Source: Acidimicrobiaceae bacterium (GTDB lineage Bacteria; Actinomycetota; Acidimicrobiia; Acidimicrobiales; UBA8190). From it: 64,000 nt of DNA. Positions 17,429 to 25,752 of the stretch are shown piece by piece (position 1 is the first letter of the stretch; each line of letters starts with the position of its first letter). Location of the stretch: the NCBI GenBank assembly GCA_003151475.1, contig PLXQ01000054.1, positions 105,226 to 169,225 of the forward strand. The letters run 5' to 3'. Both the position numbers and the translations under genes were made by a program. The notes below the pieces were generated by a model, which was not told where the DNA came from, did no database searches, and saw only the letters and a program-made list of their open reading frames with translations.

Positions 17429-18405
17429 TCCTCCTCGTCTCCCTTCTCGTGCTCCCCGCCGCCGGGCTCCTGGCCTGGGGCATCATCAGCGTGGCGACAT
17501 GGAGTCGCCGTCCGCATCTCGAGGCAACCCTCGCCCCCTACACGGTCGGTCTGAGGCTCCGGTCAGAGGTAGAGCCTGAAGTCTTCGGCAATCCGGAATT
17601 CGTAAAATCCCCCATCCTCCGCCGTGCCATCGAAGCGGTGGCCGACATCGCCACCCGACGCGGTCTGATGGCGGTGGTGGAAGCCAAGATCGATCAGGCG
17701 GATCTCCCCGTGCGTCCGGCTGAAGCGCTGTTTCTCTACCTCGTCGTCGCCGTCATCGGTGGAGCACTCGGTTTGCTGCTGGGCAACTTCTTCTGGGGGA
17801 TCGTCTCCTTGGCGGCGCTGCTGGTTGTCCCCTGGGTCGCTCTCGGCACCTTGGCGATTCGCCGCACGCGTGCATTCGTGGCCCAACTACCCGACATGCT
17901 GCAGCTGCTCGGTACGACGCTTCGTTCGGGGTTTTCCATCCTGCAGGGCCTCGATACCGTCGCCGTGCAGCTTCCGGACCCCACGGGCAAGGAAATGCGG
18001 CACGTCGTGGCCGAAGCCCGACTCGGTCGTCCTCTTTCCAGTGCGCTCGACGAGGTGGCCCAACGGGTGCGCAGCGAGGACTTCGAATGGGTTGTCTCGG
18101 CAATCGGGATCCAGCGCGAGGTGGGCGGCAACCTGGCCGAGCTCCTCGACATCGTCGCTGACACCATGAATGCCCGGTCCCGGCTCCGCCAGGAAGCCCA
18201 TACATTGACGGCCGAAGGTCGGATCGGGGCCATCGTCATTTCGCTCCTGCCCGTAGGAATCGGGCTCTTCGTGTACTCGGTCAACCCCACGTATCTCTCG
18301 CCGCTCTTCCACACCGGCACGGGGAAGCTCATGTTCTACTCCTGCCTGGGGTTGGCCCTGGCCGGCATGGTGTGGCTCCGTCGCATTGTGAAGATCGAGA
18401 TCTGA
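17425..18405 (+). CDS. tadB: TadB-type inner-membrane platform protein
   Basis: A 326-residue membrane protein of the GspF/T2SSF superfamily: an N-terminal helix, two central helices (about 95-140), the cytoplasmic T2SSF block from AFVAQLPDMLQLLGTTLRSG to GGNLAELLDIVADTM, and a C-terminal helix pair. With TadC it forms the platform on which TadA acts. The GTG start overlaps the tadA stop by four bases (GTGA). It is separated from tadC by a single base. Confidence 0.93.
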   Translation: MILLVSLLVLPAAGLLAWGIISVATWSRRPHLEATLAPYTVGLRLRSEVEPEVFGNPEFVKSPILRRAIEAVADIATRRGLMAVVEAKIDQADLPVRPAEALFLYLVVAVIGGALGLLLGNFFWGIVSLAALLVVPWVALGTLAIRRTRAFVAQLPDMLQLLGTTLRSGFSILQGLDTVAVQLPDPTGKEMRHVVAEARLGRPLSSALDEVAQRVRSEDFEWVVSAIGIQREVGGNLAELLDIVADTMNARSRLRQEAHTLTAEGRIGAIVISLLPVGIGLFVYSVNPTYLSPLFHTGTGKLMFYSCLGLALAGMVWLRRIVKIEI

Positions 18406-18406
18406 C

Positions 18407-19330
18407 ATGCTGCCCTTTGCCGTCGTCCTCATCTTTGTCACCGTCAGCATGCTGGCGTATGCCGCTGTTCTGAAGGCAGACGAGCGCATCAGTGTCCGTG
18501 CCGCGCGTGCCCGGCTGGCCGACTACGAGTCTCCGGCGGAGAAGCGCGACACCGACCTCCAGGCGCCTTTCTCCAGCCGCGTGTTCGAGCCCGCCGCCGT
18601 CTTCATCGCCAATACGGCGAGGGCGGCCCTGCCCGATTCGTACGTCGAGAAAGTCCAGCACAAGCTGGTGCTCGCCGGCCGGGGCCAGATCGAGGAAGCG
18701 GACCGATTCCTCGTACTCCATGTTCTGTCGGTGGTCTTCATCCCGATTCTGTGGTGGGTGTCGTGGAAGTACACCTCCCTGAGCGGCCTCGAATTGGAGG
18801 CGGTGTTCGGCTTCGTCGCTCTGGGCGGGGTCATCGGCCCCGACGCCTGGCTGAACCGTGTCGTCGAGGAGCGTCAGCTCACCATTCGCAAGAAACTGCC
18901 CGACGTCCTCGACCTCCTGACGATCAGCGTCGAAGCCGGTCTCGGGTTCGAGCAGGCCTTGGCCCGTGCCGTGACGATGGTGCCGGGACCGCTTTCGGAG
19001 GAGTTCGCCCGCATGCTGGGTGAGATGCGGGCCGGATCCAGCCGGTCCGACGCGCTCGGCGGCCTGGACACACGGACGGGCGTCCCCGAGGTCCGGTCCT
19101 TCGTCCTGGCTCTCAAGCAGGCCGACACCTTCGGCGTGTCCATCGGGTCGATCCTGCGCAGTCAGTCGGCCGAGATGCGTGTCAAGCGTCATCAGCTCGC
19201 CCAGGAAGAGGCGCAGAAGGCTCCGGTCAAGATGCTCTTCCCCATGGTGTTCTGCATCATGCCGGCGCTCTTCGTCATCACCGCCGGACCTGCTTTCCTG
19301 AATATTTTCCACGCCTTCAGCGGTCGCTGA
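18407..19330 (+). CDS. tadC: TadC-type inner-membrane platform protein
   Basis: A 307-residue T2SSF-domain protein and the partner of TadB. It has an N-terminal helix, a central helix pair (about 105-145), the block RKKLPDVLDLLTISVEAGLG, a KQADTFGVSIGSILR block and the terminal VKMLFPMVFCIMPALFVI helix. It completes the TadB-TadC platform. It ends the structural part of the right arm; a 308-base gap separates it from the sensor kinase gene. Confidence 0.93.
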   Translation: MLPFAVVLIFVTVSMLAYAAVLKADERISVRAARARLADYESPAEKRDTDLQAPFSSRVFEPAAVFIANTARAALPDSYVEKVQHKLVLAGRGQIEEADRFLVLHVLSVVFIPILWWVSWKYTSLSGLELEAVFGFVALGGVIGPDAWLNRVVEERQLTIRKKLPDVLDLLTISVEAGLGFEQALARAVTMVPGPLSEEFARMLGEMRAGSSRSDALGGLDTRTGVPEVRSFVLALKQADTFGVSIGSILRSQSAEMRVKRHQLAQEEAQKAPVKMLFPMVFCIMPALFVITAGPAFLNIFHAFSGR

Positions 19331-19638
19331 CGTCGAGGTTCCGGACGGGGCCGAGGGTCACGAGAAGCCGCGGAGGCCATCTCATGGAAAGCGGCAGGTA
19401 AACCCTGGTCAGAGTGGGTATCGAAGCCGCCGACCGTTCATGTAGGACTGACATTCAGCGCCGTTCGTGGCGTAACCACGAGGGAGCACACCGGATAATT
19501 GAGGGCAAATTGTTGACCCCTTGACGGGGTTCGGTTGACCGCGGGCGCTCAAGAGCGGTCGTTCACATGACGATTCTTCTGGCATCGAGATGGCTACGAC
19601 GGGCGAGGAGCCCGCAGTAGTTGACCAGAAGGAGCGCT
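19331..19638. other. Non-coding gap between tadC and the sensor kinase gene
   Basis: No credible gene is seen in these 308 bases. They hold a hairpin with arms TCGTGG and CCACGA (19465-19481) lacking a T-run, several TTGACC/TTGACG words around 19511-19541 that could serve as -35 elements, and the kinase ribosome site GGAG at the end. A separate promoter for the kinase-regulator pair is likely but not demonstrated. Confidence 0.4.
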
Positions 19639-21333
19639 GTGCAGCAGGCCGAGTCACTCTCCGACGGGGCGTGGATTCCTCGCGGCCGTCGAGCGTGGCC
19701 CGAATGGCGAGGCACAGTGCCCGCGCCCCCCGAACTGGTGGCGAGGTTCGCCCCTCTCCTCATCGCTTTGCGGTGGGGCACTCTTTCGCTTGCCGTTGCG
19801 CTCGGGGTGATCGAACGGTCGAGCCGTCACGCCATCGTGGCCGGAATCGTGCTGGCCCTTTACACGCTCTGCCGCACCTTGTGGCCTATCCGTTACGACC
19901 AGACAGGCCCGCGGGTGAGCGCGGCGCTGTTTGTCGAGGTCGCCGTTCCTCTAACCGTCGTCGAGGTGACTGGGTTCAACTCGTCGCCCTATCTCGTCTG
20001 TCTGGTGGTGGCCACGGCGATCGTCGGATTTGCCGGTGGCCTGCGCATTGTGGCGTCGCTCTCGCTGTTGGCCGGGTTGGCCGTCGCCGTCCCGAGCATG
20101 GTCCTCGTTTCGTACCAGGGTCTGGCTGCCTCGAGCGTCCAGTTCGCCATTGAACTCGTCCTCGTCGGCGTCGTCGGCGGGTTCAGCCGCACCCTCATCG
20201 AGGACGCCCGTCAGGTCGGGGAGGGCCTCGCCGCCCAGGCTGAACATCTGTCCGAGGTGAACGACTTGTTGCTCGATCTCCACCGGGCCACAGCGCAAGA
20301 GACGACGCCGCTCGATCTCGAGGGGGCCGCCCGCTGGGCTCTGGAGCGGTTGGAGGAGATGTTCACGCCCGACCTCGCCGCCGTGATCCTGCGCGACCCC
20401 GCCACCGAGTACTGGCACCTCGTGGCGGGCAAAGGGGTCCGCCTCACCGGGGCGGACATATCTCTCGAGCTTCCGAAGGCCCTGGCCGCCGCCTCGCTCG
20501 GCCACGATCCGGTGGCCGTCGAGGCTCTCGAACAGGGGCTGAGTTACCGCTCCCGTTGGGGTCTCTACTGCCCCCTCAGGGCTCGTGACGAACTCGTCGG
20601 CATCCTGGCCGTCGAGTGGAGCGATGTGCGCGACGTCACCTCGGCCGATCTTCGTCGTATCGGGGATCTGGCGCGCGCTGCGGCCCTGGCTCTCGACAAC
20701 GCCCGCTGGCTCGAGCGTATTCACGGCCTCGGAGTCGAGCAGGAACGGTCTCGTCTGGCCCGGGAGCTCCACGACCATATTGGCCAGTCCGTGGTCTATC
20801 TGGGTTTCGAGATCGACCGGCTGGTGGAGCTCAACCACGGGCGCGCCGTGCAGAAGGACCTGGTGGCGTTGCGCGGCGATGTCCGCAATCTGGTGGAGGA
20901 ACTCCGCGACGCTCTCGTCGACCTACGCAGCGATGTCTCCGAATCGCTCGGTGTCGACGATGTCCTGCGCTCTTTCCTGGAAAGGGTGAAGCGCCGGAAC
21001 CGACTGGCCGTGACCTTGACGGCGGACGCCGAATCTCGTCTGCCGCTCACCGTCGAGCGGGAATTCTGGCGTGTCGCCCAGGAGGCGGTCATGAACGCCG
21101 AGCGCCACGCCCACGCTTCGAATGTCTCAGTTCTCTGGTTGTGCAACGCCGAGGGTGCGCTGCTCGAGGTGTCCGACAACGGCGTCGGAATGTCCGCCGG
21201 CAAGGCGGCCGGGGCATCGAGTTACGGCCTTCTCGGCATGCGTGAGCGGGCCGATTCCGTGGGAGCACAACTTGACATCACGTCCGGCCCGGAAAAGGGC
21301 ACGGTCGTCCGAATGCGAATGAAGGTGGCCTGA
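19639..21333 (+). CDS. Membrane sensor histidine kinase (NarL-type, GAF and HisKA_3)
   Basis: A 564-residue kinase. Six or so hydrophobic segments lie between residues 37 and 182, then a short coiled linker, a GAF-like domain (about 225-355), the HisKA_3 dimerisation region with ARELHDH (phospho-acceptor His378), and an HATPase domain with N, G1 (SDNGVGM) and G2 (GLLGMRERA) boxes. The GTG at 19639 is chosen for the GGAG site upstream. It overlaps the response regulator by one base. Its place between tadC and flp suggests control of pilus expression; the signal is unknown. Confidence 0.92.
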   Translation: MQQAESLSDGAWIPRGRRAWPEWRGTVPAPPELVARFAPLLIALRWGTLSLAVALGVIERSSRHAIVAGIVLALYTLCRTLWPIRYDQTGPRVSAALFVEVAVPLTVVEVTGFNSSPYLVCLVVATAIVGFAGGLRIVASLSLLAGLAVAVPSMVLVSYQGLAASSVQFAIELVLVGVVGGFSRTLIEDARQVGEGLAAQAEHLSEVNDLLLDLHRATAQETTPLDLEGAARWALERLEEMFTPDLAAVILRDPATEYWHLVAGKGVRLTGADISLELPKALAAASLGHDPVAVEALEQGLSYRSRWGLYCPLRARDELVGILAVEWSDVRDVTSADLRRIGDLARAAALALDNARWLERIHGLGVEQERSRLARELHDHIGQSVVYLGFEIDRLVELNHGRAVQKDLVALRGDVRNLVEELRDALVDLRSDVSESLGVDDVLRSFLERVKRRNRLAVTLTADAESRLPLTVEREFWRVAQEAVMNAERHAHASNVSVLWLCNAEGALLEVSDNGVGMSAGKAAGASSYGLLGMRERADSVGAQLDITSGPEKGTVVRMRMKVA

Positions 21334-21992
21334 TGACGAGAGTGCTGATCGCCGATGACCATGCCATGGTCCGCGAGGGACTCCACTGGGCCCTGGAGCA
21401 CGCCGGCTACGAGGTGGTGGGAGAGGCAGCCGACGGCGAGGAAGCCGTGGATATGGCCGAACGCCTGCAGCCCGACATTGTCCTCATGGACCTCTCGCTC
21501 CCCGTTCTCTCCGGGGTTGCCGCCACCAAACGGATCCGTGGCCTGGTGCCGAGCACCAAGGTCGTCGTGTTGTCGATGTTGTCCGATGAGACGGCGGTGT
21601 CGTCCGCTCTGGCCGCCGGAGCAGTGGGCTATCTGGTGAAAGACAGCACCACAGCCGAGATCGTGAGCGCGTTGGGCGAGGTGACACGGGTGCCGCGCGG
21701 TGAGCTTGTGCTGTCGGCATCGGCCGCTCCGGTCGCAGCGGACAGCGCCCTCGTCGCTCAGATGACGAGGCAGCCTCTGTCGGGGACTCGCCCTCTCATC
21801 AGCAAGCGCGAGGAGGAGGTCCTGAGACTGGTGGCCACGGGCGCCTCCATCCCCGAGGTCGGTCGCCGCCTCTACATCAGCGCCAAGACAGTAAAGAACC
21901 ACCTGTCGTCGATCTACCAGAAGCTCGATTCCCATGACCGGGCCCAGGCTGTGCTGAAGGCCGTGCGCATGGGCCTCATTCAACTTGACTAG
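21333..21992 (+). CDS. NarL/LuxR-family response regulator
   Basis: A 219-residue two-domain regulator. The receiver domain has the acidic pair DD (8-9), phospho-acceptor Asp53 in LMDLSLP, and the conserved Lys in GYLVKD. The C-terminus is a LuxR-type helix-turn-helix (SKREEEVLRLVATG to YISAKTVKNHLSSIYQKL). It is coupled to the kinase (TGATG) and lies 119 bases before the flp pilin gene. I infer that it controls flp and perhaps the cpaB operons through a GGCCTAT-type site seen at both places. Confidence 0.93.
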   Translation: MTRVLIADDHAMVREGLHWALEHAGYEVVGEAADGEEAVDMAERLQPDIVLMDLSLPVLSGVAATKRIRGLVPSTKVVVLSMLSDETAVSSALAAGAVGYLVKDSTTAEIVSALGEVTRVPRGELVLSASAAPVAADSALVAQMTRQPLSGTRPLISKREEEVLRLVATGASIPEVGRRLYISAKTVKNHLSSIYQKLDSHDRAQAVLKAVRMGLIQLD

Positions 21993-22040
21993 GTCGCAGG
22001 ACCCACGTTTTTGCTGCCCAGGGTCAAGATTGGGCCTCGT

Positions 22041-22052
22041 GGCCTATAGAAC
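22041..22052 (+). promoter_or_regulatory. Candidate regulator site upstream of flp
   Basis: GGCCTATAGAAC here resembles GGCCTATTGCAC at 13907-13918 in the cpaB intergenic region (10 of 12 identical), about 60-70 bases before the flp start. The similarity is seen directly. A role as a response-regulator site is inference, and the segment also holds a -10-like TATAGA. Confidence 0.35.
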
Positions 22053-22111
22053 AACCCTCCGAATTCGCGGATAGTGGTGGAAGCGTTCAAGGTGAACCAA
22101 AGGGGGGAAAC

Positions 22112-22318
22112 ATGAACATCGTCTCGCTCGTGACGCGGATGGTCGGCCCGATCCGCAATGTGTGGAACCGCAGGGATCAGTTCGGCGCCAGTCTGGTCGA
22201 GTACGCACTGCTTCTCGCCCTCATTGCGGTTGTCGCCCTGGTGGCTCTGCACTTCCTGGGTGCGTCCGTCAACAACACTCTCAACAACGTCGCTAACAGC
22301 GTCAACAACACTCCGTAA
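22112..22318 (+). CDS. flp: Flp/Fap-type major pilin
   Basis: A 68-residue Flp prepilin. A 25-residue leader ends in glycine, giving the predicted cut G25/A26, followed by ASLVEYALLLALIAVVALVAL with the Flp-signature Glu and Tyr at mature positions 5 and 6. The tail is rich in Asn, Val and Ser. The ribosome site AAAGGGGGGAAAC is very strong, as fits a highly made subunit. Two hairpins follow the gene. It would be cleaved by a TadV/CpaA peptidase that is not in this window. Confidence 0.95.
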   Translation: MNIVSLVTRMVGPIRNVWNRRDQFGASLVEYALLLALIAVVALVALHFLGASVNNTLNNVANSVNNTP

Positions 22319-22338
22319 CTGCCGCTACCTCCGGGTAG

Positions 22339-22377
22339 CCGATCGAGGTCCCTTGGGACCGAGATCGGGTTTTGTTT
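22339..22377 (+). terminator. Rho-independent terminator after flp
   Basis: An inverted repeat with outer arms CCGATC and GATCGG and inner arms GGTCCC and GGGACC around a TT loop, with a GA/GA internal mismatch, followed by GTTTTGTTT. This is a conventional intrinsic terminator 20 bases after the pilin stop. Confidence 0.8.
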
Positions 22378-22393
22378 GGCACATGGTTGTGGC

Positions 22394-22427
22394 AACGGCT
22401 CAGTCCACTTAGGTGGACTGAGCCGTT
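22394..22427. terminator. Second perfect 15-bp hairpin, possibly bidirectional terminator
   Basis: The arms AACGGCTCAGTCCAC and GTGGACTGAGCCGTT pair perfectly over 15 bases around a TTAG loop. It lies between flp and a convergent gene, so it may stop transcription from both sides. There is no long T-run, so it could also act as a 3' RNA stabiliser or a protein site. Confidence 0.6.
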
Positions 22428-22471
22428 TGCGCGTCCGGAGTGGGGTGGGACCACCCCGCCCCGATGACGGC

Positions 22472-24004
22472 CTATGGGTGCCTCGACGCTCCGACGTAGT
22501 GGAAGATCAGGACCTGGTGAGAGCGCCACACCACCCGCCAGTTCCTGTCCTCAGCGAGGTACAGAGACAACGCCGATTTGGTCGGCCACAGGACGTAGGC
22601 GATGCCGTACGCCCGCAGGATCGGATCCGGGTTGGTCGTGAGGTCGTTCACCTCGAGGTACTGCCGGAGAACAGGCGTCGAGGTGTACAACTCCGTCCGT
22701 CCGTCGACGAACACGCGGATACCGACATAGTCCAGGTAGTCGTTCCACAGGTAGGTGGAGAACACGCGGCCGGGTTGGTGCTCGAGGTAGCGGACGGCAT
22801 TCACCGGGACACTGGCGGCCGGGGTGCCGGCGGCCCACCAGGGACCCTGAAGAAGGGACAGACCGAGGACCGCCAAAAGGGGCCACACGAGGATGGTGGG
22901 CCTCACAGCTTCGCGGCGCAGCGGCGAACAGCGGGCAGCCAGGGCCGACCAGGCGATGGCGAAGTACGGCAGGAAGCGCACGGCATCGAGGGTGGAGACA
23001 AGGAGGAAGCTGGCCAGCACCAGCTCGAGAGCGGGGACGTCCTCTCGCGAAAAGGCGAGAAAAGCAACGGTGATGGCCACGGGCAGGACCACGACGGCGA
23101 GAATGGCGAAGTCGTGGAAGTTGGGCGACTGCCATTCCTGGATGAGCTCCCGGATGGTCGAGTTGAACGTCACCCCGAGAGCACTCGAGTACACCCCGGG
23201 CCCGAACGGATTGACGAGGGTGGCGAGGGCCGAGACAGCGAGGGTGACGACCGCCGGCTTGGTGGACAGGCGGTCGGGGACGACCACCCTGCCCACCCGC
23301 CGATGGACGAGCGAGGCGATGACCTCTAGGACCAAGACGCCCAGGCCGAGCAGGAAGCTTCCGTGCATGTTGGCCCACAGGACGAAAAGGAAAGGAGTGG
23401 CATAGAGCCAACCCCGGCGCCGTCGGGCCAGGGTCATCATGAGCAGCAGCAGCGCCAGGAAGAAGTAGCTCACCATCTGCGGACGGTCGTCCAGGGAGAT
23501 AGTCACGGCCACCCCGGTCTCCACACAGAGCAGACCGGTCCAGGTCCAGCCGGCACCGACCAGACGACTGCGCAGGGCCACGGCGAGGACGGTGAGCGAC
23601 GCCAGACCGGCCGACAACAGCCAGAACGCCACCGGTCCGATGAGCCGCACCGACTCGGCCAGGAGGACGCCGTACCCCCACTCCGGCGTGATCCAGGAGT
23701 GGCCGGCCACCGTGTAGGAGTAGATATCGTGGTTGAGCACCCGGTGGTGGTCGAGCATCCAGTTGCCGGTGGCCCAGTGCCAGTAAGTGTCATCGAAGAC
23801 GCCGTTGTGCAACGCCGAGCGCCAGGCGATCAGGCAGCCGGCGACGACCCCGATGATCCCGACGGGCAGAGCTCCCGGCAGCCGACGGCGAGGGGGAGCT
23901 TCGGGCGAGGCAGTTGAGGCCTCACGGCCACCATCGTGGTCGTCGGGCGCTGTCTCCCGATCGACCGTCTGCACCGCGTCGCCTGGCTCCACCCCATCTC
24001 CCAT
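22472..24004 (-). CDS. Polytopic membrane protein of unknown function (GT-C-like)
   Basis: A 510-residue protein with a charged N-terminus and about 11 hydrophobic segments. The first exported loop carries DDTYWHWATGNWML and a WITPEWGYG segment, a pattern seen in uncharacterised GT-C-like membrane proteins. The last 110 residues form a soluble domain with VNAVRYLEHQPGRVF and VDGRTELY, also typical of that group. The function is unknown; glycosyl transfer is only a fold-based guess. It converges on flp, with two hairpins between them. Confidence 0.72.
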   Translation of the reverse strand: MGDGVEPGDAVQTVDRETAPDDHDGGREASTASPEAPPRRRLPGALPVGIIGVVAGCLIAWRSALHNGVFDDTYWHWATGNWMLDHHRVLNHDIYSYTVAGHSWITPEWGYGVLLAESVRLIGPVAFWLLSAGLASLTVLAVALRSRLVGAGWTWTGLLCVETGVAVTISLDDRPQMVSYFFLALLLLMMTLARRRRGWLYATPFLFVLWANMHGSFLLGLGVLVLEVIASLVHRRVGRVVVPDRLSTKPAVVTLAVSALATLVNPFGPGVYSSALGVTFNSTIRELIQEWQSPNFHDFAILAVVVLPVAITVAFLAFSREDVPALELVLASFLLVSTLDAVRFLPYFAIAWSALAARCSPLRREAVRPTILVWPLLAVLGLSLLQGPWWAAGTPAASVPVNAVRYLEHQPGRVFSTYLWNDYLDYVGIRVFVDGRTELYTSTPVLRQYLEVNDLTTNPDPILRAYGIAYVLWPTKSALSLYLAEDRNWRVVWRSHQVLIFHYVGASRHP

Positions 24005-24168
24005 CTACGGCATCGATCGTTGCATCGGGGTTCGCGCCGTCTTCGAATTCGACCTGCGCCATGCCCGAATCACAACGGCCCCACAATGATCGCGTGCCCG
24101 CGGTCTGAAAGGCCGGAATTGCCCGCCGCCGGGCACAAATTCGTCAGCGCTCGCCATAGTGTGGGCAC

Positions 24169-24552
24169 GTGGCCATCACTAAGCGCGAGAACGCAAAACA
24201 CACCCTGTTCACCCGGTCGGCAGTCAAAGAGAACGACATCGGCACTCGTCATCGTCTACTCGCTGACCGGGCTGATTTCGTCGCGGGAAGCATCTTCTTG
24301 TTCGACAATCGCGGTCCCGACGGTGATCTCCTCGATGTCTCCGCTCCGGAACTCTCGCCCGCGGATGAAAGTGCACGGTTCCAGAGCAAGTTCAGTCGGC
24401 GGCTCCGGGGCTTGTTCCACGACCTGAAGGCCGAGGACCTCGTCGGCGACGAAGACCTGCCCCTGTTCTACTGGCCGCAGTCGTCTGACTCGAGGACCCG
24501 CCTTGCCCTGCGGCTGCGCGACATCGCCCGTGGCGTTCGCCACGGGAACTGA
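24169..24552 (+). CDS. Conserved-looking hypothetical protein
   Basis: A 127-residue soluble protein that I do not recognise. It has no signal peptide, membrane segment or cysteine motif, and is moderately charged with an acidic middle (LSPADESARF) and a basic C-terminus. The GTG at 24169 lacks a clear ribosome site, so it may be translated from a leaderless or near-leaderless message. It lies alone between a divergent membrane-protein gene and the esterase gene. Confidence 0.55.
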   Translation: MAITKRENAKHTLFTRSAVKENDIGTRHRLLADRADFVAGSIFLFDNRGPDGDLLDVSAPELSPADESARFQSKFSRRLRGLFHDLKAEDLVGDEDLPLFYWPQSSDSRTRLALRLRDIARGVRHGN

Positions 24553-24658
24553 CCGCTCGCCGCCACGCCGCCTTCTGGCCCCGCTGCCTCTTGCTGTCTC
24601 CTGCGCCTGAGGCCCTGCCGCCTGAGGCCCTGAGACTCGTCCGCTCGTATGGTTGACG

Positions 24659-24679
24659 GTATATCGGTAGACGATATAC
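24659..24679. promoter_or_regulatory. Palindromic operator candidate upstream of esterase
   Basis: Perfect 8-base arms GTATATCG and CGATATAC flank a 5-base spacer, ending 9 bases before the esterase start. In a GC-rich genome an ATAT-centred palindrome at a start codon is a typical repressor operator; similar AT-centred sites are bound by PadR or TetR family proteins. No regulator gene is adjacent. Confidence 0.5.
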
Positions 24680-24688
24680 GGTGCGCCG

Positions 24689-25645
24689 GTGGATCACCGA
24701 GGGGCGCCCGAGACCGAAGCCGCTACCCCTGTCACCCGCCGGCACGTCCTGGCGTGGATTCTCGGGACGGCGGCCACCGTGGTGGGTGCCGGTGCGCTCG
24801 GCACCGAACTCGTGTCCCGGGGAGTGCTTCCGGGTCAACAGGTTCTGTTCGAGCTCGAGGGTGCGTGTGCCGTGTCGGTGCCTCCGCCTGTCTTTTCATC
24901 GCCCGGCCCGGCTGAGTCCGGCCGGTTCTACTCGCGCGCTCGTGGGCGTTCGGTGGGTTACACCGTGGCGTACCCTCCGGGGCACGGACCGGGCAGTGTC
25001 CTACCTCTCGTGATCGCCCTCCACGGCTACGGCGCCAATCACAGCGACGTGCTGTCAGGCATGTCGTTGCCACAAGCGCTCGCTCTGCAGGTCGCCGGTA
25101 CGGCGCTTCCCCCCATGGCCATGGTGGCAGCCGACGGCGGCGGCGGCTACTGGCACGGCCATAGCGGGGACGATCCGATGGCCATGGTGGTCGACGAGTT
25201 GATCCCCATGTGCCAGGAGCGAGGACTCGGCCGAGCACCGCGGTCGATCGGTGTCATCGGCGTCTCGATGGGTGGCTATGGCGCCTTGCTCATGGCCGAG
25301 AAACACCCACAGCTCTTCGCCGCCGTGGCTGCCATCTCGCCCGCCGTGTGGACGACCTACGCCGAAGCCGTTGGGGCCAATGCCGGGGCCTACGCTTCGG
25401 CTTCGGATTTCGCCGCCAACGATGCCGTCACCCATGCTGTGGCCCTGAAACACACACCGGTCCGGGTGGCCTCGGGTTTGAGCGATCCGTTTCATCCCGG
25501 CGTGATCGCCCTCATGAAGGCCCTGCCCCCAGGCAGCGTCGTCGATCTGTCCCAGGGTTGCCATTCCGGGCCCTTCTTCCGATCCCAGGAACCGCCCTCG
25601 TTCGTCTTCCTGGCCGATCATCTGGTCGGGACCACCGGCCGCTGA
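24689..25645 (+). CDS. Exported alpha/beta-hydrolase, esterase D/antigen 85-like
   Basis: A 318-residue alpha/beta-hydrolase. It starts with a Tat-like signal (Arg17-Arg18 in TRRHVLAWILG, then a hydrophobic stretch to about 40), then the oxyanion segment ALHGYGANHSD and the nucleophile elbow GVSMGGYGA (Ser193). A late GCHSGPFF supplies the catalytic histidine. It is likely an envelope esterase or acyltransferase; substrates could be acyl esters of glycolipids. The GTG at 24689 is preceded by a palindromic operator candidate, so expression is probably regulated. Confidence 0.8.
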   Translation: MDHRGAPETEAATPVTRRHVLAWILGTAATVVGAGALGTELVSRGVLPGQQVLFELEGACAVSVPPPVFSSPGPAESGRFYSRARGRSVGYTVAYPPGHGPGSVLPLVIALHGYGANHSDVLSGMSLPQALALQVAGTALPPMAMVAADGGGGYWHGHSGDDPMAMVVDELIPMCQERGLGRAPRSIGVIGVSMGGYGALLMAEKHPQLFAAVAAISPAVWTTYAEAVGANAGAYASASDFAANDAVTHAVALKHTPVRVASGLSDPFHPGVIALMKALPPGSVVDLSQGCHSGPFFRSQEPPSFVFLADHLVGTTGR

Positions 25646-25752
25646 ACAGGGCAAACCGGCCCTCGGGGGGAATTCTCACTCTCCGGGGTAGAATTAGGAG
25701 AGGTGATGCCGAGTTCGATCGGACGACACCGGCGGAATGGGGGGGGAGTGAT

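Noticed and set aside
19465..19481. Hairpin after tadC as an intrinsic terminator
   Set aside because: The stem is only six bases and no T-run follows, so it is noted only as part of the gap.
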